Assembly (NCBI GenBank): GCA_041687015.1
Contig: JAWLCT010000010.1
Coordinates: forward strand, 1 to 64,000
DNA length: 64,000 bases
Direction: 5' to 3'
DNA from: JALOAT01 sp041687015
GTDB lineage: Bacteria; Pseudomonadota; Gammaproteobacteria; Thiohalomonadales; Thiohalomonadaceae
Shown: positions 19,015-27,847 of the stretch, one piece after another
Layout: every line of letters begins with the position of its first letter
How positions within the stretch are numbered: position 1 is the stretch's first letter
Notes under the pieces: generated by a model
The model's database searches: none
What the model was told of the DNA's origin: nothing
What the model saw: only the letters and a program-made list of their open reading frames with translations
Made by a program: the position numbers and the translations under genes

Positions 19015-20315
19015 ACATCGAGCTCATTGAACAGCTCACCAGCAGCGAGCTGGACCAGTATGCCGCCGAACTGGAGCAGGCGGTCGATATGCACGCCGTG
19101 TGGTTGGGGCGTGTCAACAAATACCTGATCTTCGGTGGCCAGCCTCACCCCAACGATATCGCCGAGCGCCCCCACCTGCTTTGCCAGTTCGGACGCTGGT
19201 ATCACGGCATGGACGACAATGCATTGCTGGACATGCCCGAGTTCGCGGCCATCGGCGCGGTGCACGGTCGGCTGCATGATGCCGGCCGCCGGCTTTTGTT
19301 GCAGAAAATGCAGGGCATGGAAATCAGTGGGGAAGACTACGACCGCTTCATCCACAACAGCGGTGAGCTTCGTGGCCTGTTGCGCGTGGTACGCCAGAAC
19401 ATCAAGCAAAACATCGGGCTTGCCTCTCGGCTGATGGCAAAAGTGTTCGAAAACGCCAAGGAGGGTGTGGTCATCACGACCCCCGGGGGCGTCATTCTCA
19501 ATGTGAACAGGGCCTTTTCGGAAGTGACCGGCTACGCCCCTGAAGAGGCACTCGGCAAGACGCCGCATCTGCTTTATTCAGGCAGGCAATCCCGGGAATT
19601 CTACGAAGCCATGTGGAAGACACTGCACCAGACCGGACACTGGCAGGGCGAAATCTGGAACCGGCGCAAAAACGGCGATGTTTATCTCGAATGGCTGTCG
19701 ATCAGCTGCGTCCGCAACGAACGCAACGAATTGACGCACTACGTGGGGATCTTCAGCGATATCACCACTGAGAAGGAAAACGAAAAGCGCCTTTACCACC
19801 TCGCCCACTATGACCCGCTCACGGAGCTCCCCAACCGGGTGTTGTTTCAGGATCGCTTCAAACAGGCGCTGGCACGGGCACGACGCAATCGGCGTTCACT
19901 GGCTGTGATGTTTCTCGACCTCGACGGTTTCAAGGAAGTCAATGACCGCTTTGGACATGCCGCGGGCGACAGCCTCCTCAGCCAGGTAGCGCTGCGGCTC
20001 ACTGAGGAATTGCGCAAGACCGATACGGTTGCCCGCTTGGGTGGCGATGAGTTTGCCATCGTGCTGCCCGACCTCGGTGATCCTGACGATATTGCCGCGG
20101 TGGCAGTGAAGGTGATCGAGGAAATCGCCAAGCCCTTCTTTTTCGCCGGAGACAACGAAGCGCGCATCACCACGAGTATCGGCATCAGCATCTATCCGCA
20201 GGATGGTCTGGACGCCGACAACCTGATTGATCGCGCCGACACGGCGATGTATGCCGCCAAGGAGCGCGGCAAGAACCAGTTCTGCTTTTACTCCCCGAAC
20301 CTGGTCATCACCTGA
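19011..20315 (+). CDS. Zinc-binding (CZB)-PAS diguanylate cyclase
   Basis: The product has 434 residues. The N terminus is a CZB four-helix zinc-sensing domain: H28, C58 (LLCQFGRWYHG), H85 and H89, with spacing 30/27/4, the same as the zinc ligands of E. coli DgcZ. A PAS domain follows (about 140-260), then GGDEF near residue 345 (RLGGDEF), with an inhibitory I-site RKTD five residues upstream. In DgcZ bound zinc blocks the cyclase; the same is likely here. There is no membrane segment. It is translationally coupled (ATGA) to the GGDEF-EAL gene, so the two probably act on one c-di-GMP pool. Confidence 0.93.
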   Translation: MNIELIEQLTSSELDQYAAELEQAVDMHAVWLGRVNKYLIFGGQPHPNDIAERPHLLCQFGRWYHGMDDNALLDMPEFAAIGAVHGRLHDAGRRLLLQKMQGMEISGEDYDRFIHNSGELRGLLRVVRQNIKQNIGLASRLMAKVFENAKEGVVITTPGGVILNVNRAFSEVTGYAPEEALGKTPHLLYSGRQSREFYEAMWKTLHQTGHWQGEIWNRRKNGDVYLEWLSISCVRNERNELTHYVGIFSDITTEKENEKRLYHLAHYDPLTELPNRVLFQDRFKQALARARRNRRSLAVMFLDLDGFKEVNDRFGHAAGDSLLSQVALRLTEELRKTDTVARLGGDEFAIVLPDLGDPDDIAAVAVKVIEEIAKPFFFAGDNEARITTSIGISIYPQDGLDADNLIDRADTAMYAAKERGKNQFCFYSPNLVIT

Positions 20316-20352
20316 TCACGTGTGGGCCATGGCGGGGGACCGGCGGATTACT

Positions 20353-20442
20353 CTCGCGAAGACGCCAAGAGCGCCAAGGTGGATTGGGCGAGGATAACTT
20401 CGCCATCTGCTCCACCCTTGGCGTGCTTCGCGTCTTGGCGAG
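20353..20442. repeat. Extragenic imperfect palindrome
   Basis: Arms of 31-32 bp at 20353-20383 and 20411-20442 are complementary with about four mismatches and one bulge. Both contain repeated CGCCAAG/CGCGAAG words. It fills the space between the convergent diguanylate cyclase and pepN genes and could act as a two-way terminator. The word pattern is typical of extragenic palindromic elements seen in many proteobacteria. Confidence 0.65.
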
Positions 20443-20478
20443 CACCTGTTCAATCAGTTCATACGAACCCGCGGCGCT

Positions 20479-23103
20479 TCAGGCCAGGCTCTTGCTGGCA
20501 ATTTCATGCACATCCCGTGACAGGCCCGCGGTGGATAACATGCGCTCCAGTTGTTGGCGCATCAAGGCCTGGCGGTGCGCATCATAGCGTCGCCATTGGG
20601 TGAAGGGACTGGCCAGTCGTGCTGCAATTTGTGGATTCAGTGGGTCAAGGGTGAGCACGTGTTCCGCGAGCAACGCGTATCCATCACCGCTTGCATCGTG
20701 GAACCGCGCCGGATTACGTTGGCTGAACGCGCCGATGAGCGCACGTACCCGGTTGGGATTACGCAAGGTAAAGTCCGGATGCTGTGTGAGATCGCGCACG
20801 CGTTCCAGGGTGCCGGGCAGTGGTGACGTAGCCTGCAGCGTGAACCACTTGTCCAGCACCAGGGGGGCGTGCCGCCAACGACGGTAGAAGTCCACCAACA
20901 CGTCCTCGTGTTCCGGTCCGGGTGTGTGCACCAGTGAGGTAAGTGCGGCGAGCGCGTCCGTCATGTTGTCGGCGCTACGGTATTGCGCAAGGGCGAGCGC
21001 ACGCAGGTTCGCGTCCTCCAGTTCCAGCAAGTAGGCCAGGCACAGGTTTTTCAAGCGCCGCCGCCCCACGGCCGGCATGTCCAGGCTGTAACTGCCGGTG
21101 TCGGTGTTGCGTTCGAAAGTGTCGAGCAACAGGTCGCGGTGGGTCTGCGCCAGTGCCCGGCGCAGTACTGCGCGCACGCTGTGAATCGCCTCGGGATCGA
21201 CCACGTCCACGAACCCCGCCACGTAATCCACGTCAGGCAGCGTGAGTGCCTGGGCAATGAGCGCTTTGTCGAGTGCCGGATCGCGCAAGGTCGCGGCGAA
21301 CGCCTCGGATAGCCCCGCATCGAGCGTGAATGCATGACGTTCCCGGCGTTCGAGGGCACGCAGGATCACACCCAGGGCGAGTCGCTGGCTCGCATCCCAA
21401 CGGTTGAATGGATCGCTGTCGTGGGCCATGAGAAACGCGAGGTCGGCGTCCGTGTAGGGAAACGTGAGCTTCACAGGCGCCGAAAATCCGCGCAGCAGCG
21501 ACGGCACGGGCGCGCTGGGGACGTCCTCGAACACGAACTGCTGTGTGGCGGCGGTGAAGGCGAGCACGCGGCCGTTGCCGGATGCCGCGGCTTCACCCTG
21601 CAGGCGCAGAGGCAGCTCGGTTCCATCTTGATCGAGCAGCGCCATGGCGACCGGAATGTGAAACGGCCGCTTTTCGGGCTGGCCGGGTGTGGGCGGGGTT
21701 TGCTGGCTCAGATGCAGGGTATAGCGCCGCGTCGCAGCATCGTATTCGCCGCGCGCCTGCACCTCGGGCGTGCCGGCCTGCTCGTACCAGCGCCGGAACT
21801 GGGTGAGATCGATGCCGTTGGCATCTTCCATGGCCTGGACGAAATCATCCGTGGTCACCGCCTGTCCGTCGTGACGCGAAAAATACAGGTCGGTGCCGCG
21901 CCGAAAACCCTCCGCACCCAGCAAGGTGCGCAGCATACGCACCACTTCGGCACCTTTGTTGTAAACGGTGAGGGTGTAGAAGTTGTTGATCTCCTGATAG
22001 GACGGCGGACGCACGGGGTGCGCCATGGGGCCGGCGTCCTCACGAAACTGCTGACTGCGCAACACGCCCACTTCACCGATGCGCGCCACCGGGCCTGAGG
22101 TCATATCTTCGCTGAACTGCTGATCGCGAAATACCGTGAAGCCCTCCTTGAGGGAGAGCTGGAACCAGTCGCGGCAGGTGACGCGGTTGCCCGACCAGTT
22201 GTGGAAATACTCGTGGGCAATGACCCCTTCCACGCCCATGAAGTCGGTGTCGGTGGCCGTCTCCGGACGGGCGAGCACATAACGTGAATTGAATACGTTC
22301 AGCCCCTTGTTCTCCATGGCGCCCATGTTGAAGTCGTCCACCGCCACGATCATGTACACGTCCAGATCGTATTCCCTGCCGTAGACCTCCTCATCCCAGC
22401 GCATGGCCTTCTTGAGCGAGGCCATGGCATGGTCCGCCTTGTCTTCGTTGCCGTGCTGAACGTAGACGCGCAGCGCGACGGTGCGGCCCGACAGGGTCGT
22501 GAACTGGTCTTCCACACAAACCAGGTCGCCCGCGACCAGCGCAAACAGGTAAGACGGTTTGGGGAACGGGTCATGCCACTCGGCGAAATGCCGACCTGCG
22601 TCCAGTTCGCCCTGGGCGATGCGATTGCCGTTGGACAGCAGGATCGGGTAGCGGGCCTTGTCCGCCTCGACGCGCGTGGTGAAAACGGTCATGTTGTCGG
22701 GCCGGTCCACGAACCAGGTGATTTTGCGGAAACCCTCGGCCTCACACTGGGTGCAAAAATTGCCGCCCGACACATACAGCCCTTCGAGGGCGGTGTTGGC
22801 GTCGGGGTGGATGCGGGTGGTGGTTTCCAGGCTGAACGCGGCGGGCACATCGTCGATCACCAGCATGCCGTCTTCGAAGCGATAGGCGCTGGTTGCCAGT
22901 TCCTGGCCATCGATGGCGATCCCGAGCAATTCCAGGTCCTCGCCGTGCAGGCGCAGGGATTCGCCTGCGCGCTGGGCACGGATGGCAAGCCGCGCGTGCA
23001 CCAGGGTATTCGCCTCGTCCAGCTCGAAACGCAGGTGCGCAGTTTCGATGCGGTGGGCAGGTGGTGTGTAGTCCTTCAAATAGACGGTGCGATCGTTGGG
23101 CAT
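20479..23103 (-). CDS. pepN: Aminopeptidase N (M1 metallopeptidase)
   Basis: The product has 874 residues, near the 870 of E. coli PepN. It carries the substrate motif GAMENKGLN, the zinc site HEYFH followed 18 residues later by the third ligand in LKEGF, and a cytoplasmic-type N terminus without a signal. It removes N-terminal residues from peptides in general protein turnover. It is last in a same-strand series ampD-ampE-phosphatase-pepN, 81 bp after the phosphatase. Confidence 0.96.
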   Translation of the reverse strand: MPNDRTVYLKDYTPPAHRIETAHLRFELDEANTLVHARLAIRAQRAGESLRLHGEDLELLGIAIDGQELATSAYRFEDGMLVIDDVPAAFSLETTTRIHPDANTALEGLYVSGGNFCTQCEAEGFRKITWFVDRPDNMTVFTTRVEADKARYPILLSNGNRIAQGELDAGRHFAEWHDPFPKPSYLFALVAGDLVCVEDQFTTLSGRTVALRVYVQHGNEDKADHAMASLKKAMRWDEEVYGREYDLDVYMIVAVDDFNMGAMENKGLNVFNSRYVLARPETATDTDFMGVEGVIAHEYFHNWSGNRVTCRDWFQLSLKEGFTVFRDQQFSEDMTSGPVARIGEVGVLRSQQFREDAGPMAHPVRPPSYQEINNFYTLTVYNKGAEVVRMLRTLLGAEGFRRGTDLYFSRHDGQAVTTDDFVQAMEDANGIDLTQFRRWYEQAGTPEVQARGEYDAATRRYTLHLSQQTPPTPGQPEKRPFHIPVAMALLDQDGTELPLRLQGEAAASGNGRVLAFTAATQQFVFEDVPSAPVPSLLRGFSAPVKLTFPYTDADLAFLMAHDSDPFNRWDASQRLALGVILRALERRERHAFTLDAGLSEAFAATLRDPALDKALIAQALTLPDVDYVAGFVDVVDPEAIHSVRAVLRRALAQTHRDLLLDTFERNTDTGSYSLDMPAVGRRRLKNLCLAYLLELEDANLRALALAQYRSADNMTDALAALTSLVHTPGPEHEDVLVDFYRRWRHAPLVLDKWFTLQATSPLPGTLERVRDLTQHPDFTLRNPNRVRALIGAFSQRNPARFHDASGDGYALLAEHVLTLDPLNPQIAARLASPFTQWRRYDAHRQALMRQQLERMLSTAGLSRDVHEIASKSLA

Positions 23104-23184
23104 GGTTTGGCTATCGGCTCGGATTCAGACAAGCATAAACGGCGGAGCCGTGCCACGCCGCGGCAGGCCCCGCTGGGGTCAGTT

Positions 23185-23769
23185 TCAGAGTTTCCCGCCG
23201 TGAAAGATCAGCGCGGGCTGACCATCATCCACGCGCAGGCGCGTCAGGCAGGCATTGTCCACCTGGAGGCGGAAGATGTATTCGAGCGGAACGGAAAGCG
23301 TGTGCCCGATGATCACGCGCATGAGCCCGGCGTGGCCCACCACCAGCACGTGACGTCCCTCGTGGCGGGACAACAGGTCATCGAGGCCGGCGATCACCCG
23401 TTGGTGGAAATCCTTGAGCGGCTCGGCGCCGGGCGGCGTGTGGTTCAACGGATCGGCGTAGAAATGGTGCAGACAGCCCGGGGTCTCTGCCTCCAGTTCA
23501 TCGCGGGTCTTGCCCTCCCAGGCCCCGAAGCCGATTTCACGGAAACGCGGGTCGAATTCCACCGGCAGGTCATGGCGGGCGGCCAGCTCGTCGGCGAACG
23601 CAGCGCACCGCCGCAGCGGAGAACTGACCACGGCATCCCACGGACAGTGGTCGCCCACCGCCTCGCGCATCTGGCGCCAGCCCTTCTCGGACAGCGGATC
23701 GTCGCGATGGCCCCGGTAACGTCTACCGCCCTCCGGTTCACCGTGGCGGATGAGATCAATGATGGTCAT
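23185..23769 (-). CDS. Histidine phosphatase family protein (CobC/GpmB-like)
   Basis: The product has 194 residues. The N-terminal LIRHGEP contains the phospho-accepting histidine, and VVGHAGLMR holds the second catalytic histidine. The family includes alpha-ribazole phosphatase and phosphoglycerate mutase-like enzymes; the substrate cannot be told. No cobalamin genes lie nearby, so a B12 role is not supported. It follows ampE by 16 bp. Confidence 0.88.
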   Translation of the reverse strand: MTIIDLIRHGEPEGGRRYRGHRDDPLSEKGWRQMREAVGDHCPWDAVVSSPLRRCAAFADELAARHDLPVEFDPRFREIGFGAWEGKTRDELEAETPGCLHHFYADPLNHTPPGAEPLKDFHQRVIAGLDDLLSRHEGRHVLVVGHAGLMRVIIGHTLSVPLEYIFRLQVDNACLTRLRVDDGQPALIFHGGKL

Positions 23770-23785
23770 TCAGGAAATCGAGAAC

Positions 23786-24646
23786 TCAGCTGCTCCAGCC
23801 CGCCAGGGTAATGATGGCGAGCGCGGCCACCCACACCACCATGGTCCGGCGCAACAGCGCGACCGTGCTACGCAGGTCATCGATCTCCGCCTCCTTGCCC
23901 TCGCTCTCCACCATGCCGTACTGGAGTGCACCGAGGCCGGCGGCAATGAGCACACCGCGGTTGAGGTCGCGCCACTTGCCGGCCTCTTCGCGCCAGTACT
24001 GCAGGGCGTCGACGAAACTGCCGGCAGCGGCATAACCCAGCGCAGTCAGACGTGCGGGGATCCAGCCGTAGGCAAAATGAAAGCGCTCTGCCCATTCGGC
24101 GAAGGCGCCTTCGTCATTGCGGGTACGGGCATGCAGGAGCACCGCAAGCCGATAAAGCAGCGCCCCGGCAGGTCCGAAGACTACGAACCAGAAAATGATG
24201 GCCAGCAGCCGTTCGTTCATCTCCACCAGCGCGGATTCCATGACGGCGCGCGAGACACGCCGGGGATCTTCCGGAACATCGGCGCCCAGAATTTCGGCCA
24301 CATGCCAGCGGGCCGATTCCTCGTCATCACGTTCGCGTGCTTCCAGGTATGCGTCGATACGGGCTTCCATGTCCTGGGGACCGAAGCTGTAGAGCAACAC
24401 CAGCAGGCCGAAAGCGAAACCGAGCACCAGCCAGGTGTGGTCAAGTGCGGCCGCCAGTACGAGCACCACCAGGGTGGGCAATCCAAGCACCAGGGCCACC
24501 GCCAGCGGGGAACCGCCCAGGCGCTCGGGGAGCGCGTTGCGCACACGGTCGGTGAAATCGGAAAACCAGCGAAAACGCCGGAATTCCTCGAGGGTGCCCA
24601 GGTAATGCTCGATGAGAAGACTCAGAAGAACAGTGATCAATGCCAT
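23786..24646 (-). CDS. ampE: AmpE-like inner membrane protein
   Basis: The product has 286 residues and is hydrophobic, with about four membrane segments (near the N terminus, residues 50-85, 148-170 and the C-terminal end). It matches the AmpE/CobD-like family in length and in features such as FSDFTDRVR and FHFAYGWIPARL. AmpE is a membrane partner encoded with AmpD in the peptidoglycan-recycling/beta-lactamase induction locus; its biochemical role is poorly known. It starts 30 bp after ampD. Confidence 0.88.
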   Translation of the reverse strand: MALITVLLSLLIEHYLGTLEEFRRFRWFSDFTDRVRNALPERLGGSPLAVALVLGLPTLVVLVLAAALDHTWLVLGFAFGLLVLLYSFGPQDMEARIDAYLEARERDDEESARWHVAEILGADVPEDPRRVSRAVMESALVEMNERLLAIIFWFVVFGPAGALLYRLAVLLHARTRNDEGAFAEWAERFHFAYGWIPARLTALGYAAAGSFVDALQYWREEAGKWRDLNRGVLIAAGLGALQYGMVESEGKEAEIDDLRSTVALLRRTMVVWVAALAIITLAGWSS

Positions 24647-24676
24647 GGAGCCGCTCCCTTGCCGGTCCGGTTCATT

Positions 24677-25246
24677 CTACACCGCCACGCGACCGGCTTG
24701 GCCTAGCATCGCATAGAGACGCGGCCAATCGAAATGCGGCCCCGGATCCTGCTTGCGACCGGGTGCGATATGACAGTGGCCGGCCACACGCTCGGGCTTG
24801 ATGGACGGATAGGCCGCCATCAAGGCGCGCAGCAATGCGCCCAGGCGCAGGTATTGAATCTCTTCGTAAGGCAGGTCATCGCAGCCTTCCAGCTCGATCC
24901 CGATGGAAAAATCGTTGCACCGCTCGCGCCCCTGGTAGCAGGAGGCGCCGGCATGCCAGGCACGGCGATGAAACGGCACATACTGCACCAGGGTGCCGTC
25001 ACGCCGGATAAGCACGTGGGCCGAAACCCGCAGCGTGTGAATGGCCGCGAAATAGGGGTGGACGTCCGGATCGAGGCTGTTCGTAAACAGGGCGTCGATC
25101 CACGGACCGCCGAACTCGCAGGGAGGCAGCGATATCCCGTGGACGACCGCCAGGTCGATGGGCGCCCCGGTGGGGCGTTCGTCCTGGTTGGGCGACGGCA
25201 CCTGACGGGCCTGGTCGAGCAGTCCGGTTTGGGGATCGATGTGCAT
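24677..25246 (-). CDS. ampD: 1,6-anhydro-N-acetylmuramyl-L-alanine amidase AmpD
   Basis: The product has 189 residues, starting MHIDPQTGLL, and is strongly similar to E. coli AmpD (183). The zinc ligands sit in VVHGISLPP, AGHCHIAPG and QDPGPHFDW. It cleaves the peptide from anhydromuropeptides in the cytoplasm during wall recycling. The ATG at 25246 has GAGGAAG upstream and fits the family; a longer frame to 25339 does not. Confidence 0.96.
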   Translation of the reverse strand: MHIDPQTGLLDQARQVPSPNQDERPTGAPIDLAVVHGISLPPCEFGGPWIDALFTNSLDPDVHPYFAAIHTLRVSAHVLIRRDGTLVQYVPFHRRAWHAGASCYQGRERCNDFSIGIELEGCDDLPYEEIQYLRLGALLRALMAAYPSIKPERVAGHCHIAPGRKQDPGPHFDWPRLYAMLGQAGRVAV

Positions 25247-25459
25247 CACGGCGCTTCCTCGGCTGGCCGTGCGCGCCGCAACGGGCGAATTGCCGCGCGG
25301 GCACAGGCTCGGCGTGAATGAACGCATGATAACGGCCATTCACGAAAAGATGCACCGCACAGGGTGAAAAATCCTGCATTGGGTGGCCGGGCGGGCGCCG
25401 CACACGGTCCACATGGGTGGAAAAAGGTGATGTCCTCGACAGGGTGAACGCCGCTACCG

Positions 25460-27628
25460 TCAGGCCGAGCGCGCCGAACGGCGGGGTTCCAGCAGCCGCG
25501 CCACCAGTCTCAGCAGATCAGACCGCGACACCGGCTTGGACAGGAACTCGGTGCAGCCGGCGGCCAGCGCCGCTCGGCGCTCGTCCGCCATGGCACCGGC
25601 GGTGAGCGCCACCACCGGCACGTGCGACCGGCCCTCGCGCAGTTCATCCTGGCGAATGACCCGCGTCGCCTCGCGGCCGTCCATGTCAGGCATCTGCATA
25701 TCCATCAGCACCAGGTCGTAGTGCTCGCGCGCGCACGCCGCCACCGCTTCGCGCCCGTTGGTGGCGAGATGGATGCGGCAAGGTGTGTTGCGGAAGAATT
25801 CGGTGATCACGTAGCGGTTCATCTCCACGTCGTCCACCACCAGCACGCGCGCCTGTGGCAGCTCAGGCAGGCTCTGCTCGCCGGTCAGCCGGGACGCCCC
25901 GGCGACCTCCTCAAGCAGGGGCAGGTCAACCGTGAAGCAGCTCCCCTGGCCGAGGCGTGACTCACAGGTAAGCCGACCACCCATGGCCTCCACCAGCCGC
26001 CGGCTGATGGCAAGCCCCAGCCCGGCCCCGCCTACGGCGCGGGTGGATGAACTGTCCACCTGGGTGAACGGTTCGAAAATGAAATCACGCTTGTCGTCCG
26101 GGATGCCACAGCCGGTGTCGCTCACGCGGATGCGCACACCGCCACCGTGGGCATTGACGTCGATGCGTACCGCGCCGCGGTCAGTAAATTTGAGGGCATT
26201 GGTGACCAGGTTCACCAACACCTGACGCAGACGCCGCGGATCGCCTGCACGCTGCTCGGCAAGGCATTCGTCCATCGACCATTCGAAACGCAGGCCGCGC
26301 GCCTGTGCTTCGGGCGCGAACAGACGCGCCGTGACTTCCAACCATGCACGCAGGTCGAAGCTCACGTCATCAGGGCGCAGGGTATTGGATTCGGCGCGCG
26401 CATAGTCGAGCACGTCATCTACCAGGGCGCGCAGATGCTGTGCGGATTCGCTGAGGGCGTTGACAAAGCCTTGCTGGCGCGCGTCGAGCGCGGTGCTGCC
26501 GAGCAGGTCGGTCATGCCTTGGATGGCATGCAAAGGCGAACGCATTTCGTGGCTCATGTTGGCCAGGAAGCGGTCCTTCACACGGTTGGCCGCCTCGGCG
26601 CTCTCCTTGGCCTTGCGCAGCTCGGCTTCGATGGCGCGCGTGGCGGTCACGTCGCGTGCGGTGATAAGCACGCGCGGCTCCGGGCCATCGAGCCGGCGCC
26701 CTACGGCATTGAGCAACACCCAGTGGCCATCACGATGGCGCCAGCGCGCATCCCCACCGAGCACTTCCCCGGTGCCGGTAATGCGCTGCAGCAGTGCGCG
26801 GAAATCGGCCTTGTCGTCGGGATGCAGCAGATCGTCGGCGTTTGTATCCAGCAGGTCGGCCGAACCATAGCCGAGCAAGTGTTCGCCCGACGGACTCTGG
26901 AACAAAAGGCCGCTGTCGGGGCGCAGCAGCAACACCCAGTAGGTGGAATTCTCCACCAGGGCACGAAAGTGGCCTTCGCTCTCGCGCAGCGCATTCAAGA
27001 GCCGCTCATTGCGCAGGCGCAGTCGCATGGATTCCTTGAGGGTGGCATGGTTCGAACGCCCGATGAACACCATGAACCCGAGATAGACGACCATCAAAAA
27101 AGCGACCACACGGTGATCACTGCCGAGGGTGACGATGCGTGCGGCGGGGATGAGCAGCGCGGTGAACAGGAAGGCGTGCAGGGCCTGGGGCAGCGCGGCT
27201 TGGGAGGCCGCCGAGCCTGCCGCCACGCCGCAGATCACCAGGATCACGAACATGCTCGGCAGCGGCGCTTCGGGTACGTACAGGAGTGCACCGCCGATAC
27301 CCCAGCTCAGGCCGTTCAGCAGCGGGCCGAGGGTGTAGTAGCGCGCCCATACGTCAGGATCGGTCTCGCCGCGATTACGCGCGGCGCGGTGGGAACGATG
27401 ACGCCAGTAGTTCACCGCGGTAATGGCGCCCACCCAGCCCAGCAACAGCCTGTGGTCTACATGGGACCAGAGCAGGACCGCGAGCACGGCGGCGAACATC
27501 ACATTGAGCGCGAGCACCGGGGCCGGCAGGTTGCGGCGGAAAAGATCCACCAGCTCGGCCTTGAGGATGTGCTCATCGGGTTCCATTTCCGCCAGTCTCC
27601 GTTCCGGCCGTCTCTTCCTGATTCCCAT
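25460..27628 (-). CDS. Membrane hybrid sensor histidine kinase (PAS-HisKA-HATPase-REC)
   Basis: The product has 722 residues. An N-terminal membrane region of five to six helices (residues about 35-195, MASE-like) is followed by a PAS domain, then HisKA with the phosphorylated histidine in NMSHEMRSPLH. HATPase motifs follow (NLVTNALKF, DTGCGIP, GGAGLGLAI). A C-terminal receiver domain holds VVDDVEMN, LMDMQMPDMDG and the conserved lysine in LSKPVS. No output or HPt domain is present, so the phosphate must pass to a partner encoded elsewhere. The start at 27628 has AAGGA 8 bases upstream; 27586 is an alternative. Confidence 0.92.
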   Translation of the reverse strand: MGIRKRRPERRLAEMEPDEHILKAELVDLFRRNLPAPVLALNVMFAAVLAVLLWSHVDHRLLLGWVGAITAVNYWRHRSHRAARNRGETDPDVWARYYTLGPLLNGLSWGIGGALLYVPEAPLPSMFVILVICGVAAGSAASQAALPQALHAFLFTALLIPAARIVTLGSDHRVVAFLMVVYLGFMVFIGRSNHATLKESMRLRLRNERLLNALRESEGHFRALVENSTYWVLLLRPDSGLLFQSPSGEHLLGYGSADLLDTNADDLLHPDDKADFRALLQRITGTGEVLGGDARWRHRDGHWVLLNAVGRRLDGPEPRVLITARDVTATRAIEAELRKAKESAEAANRVKDRFLANMSHEMRSPLHAIQGMTDLLGSTALDARQQGFVNALSESAQHLRALVDDVLDYARAESNTLRPDDVSFDLRAWLEVTARLFAPEAQARGLRFEWSMDECLAEQRAGDPRRLRQVLVNLVTNALKFTDRGAVRIDVNAHGGGVRIRVSDTGCGIPDDKRDFIFEPFTQVDSSSTRAVGGAGLGLAISRRLVEAMGGRLTCESRLGQGSCFTVDLPLLEEVAGASRLTGEQSLPELPQARVLVVDDVEMNRYVITEFFRNTPCRIHLATNGREAVAACAREHYDLVLMDMQMPDMDGREATRVIRQDELREGRSHVPVVALTAGAMADERRAALAAGCTEFLSKPVSRSDLLRLVARLLEPRRSARSA

Positions 27629-27847
27629 CCTGTCGTTCCTTGTTTCTGCCCTCCCCCCGGGGTGGGCCAACATACCCAAGAATCGCGCTGACAGCTACCC
27701 CCGCTGCCATACACGTCAGGCCTCCCCCGCGCTGTTTTTGTGAGACAGGCCGGGTTCTCGTTGCTGAGCGCCGGCAGAAGAGCCCCTGGACTGAACCGCT
27801 CCGCTCCGCTTCCGGTAAGATGTGCCGATCGTCGGAGGAGGAAAGAC

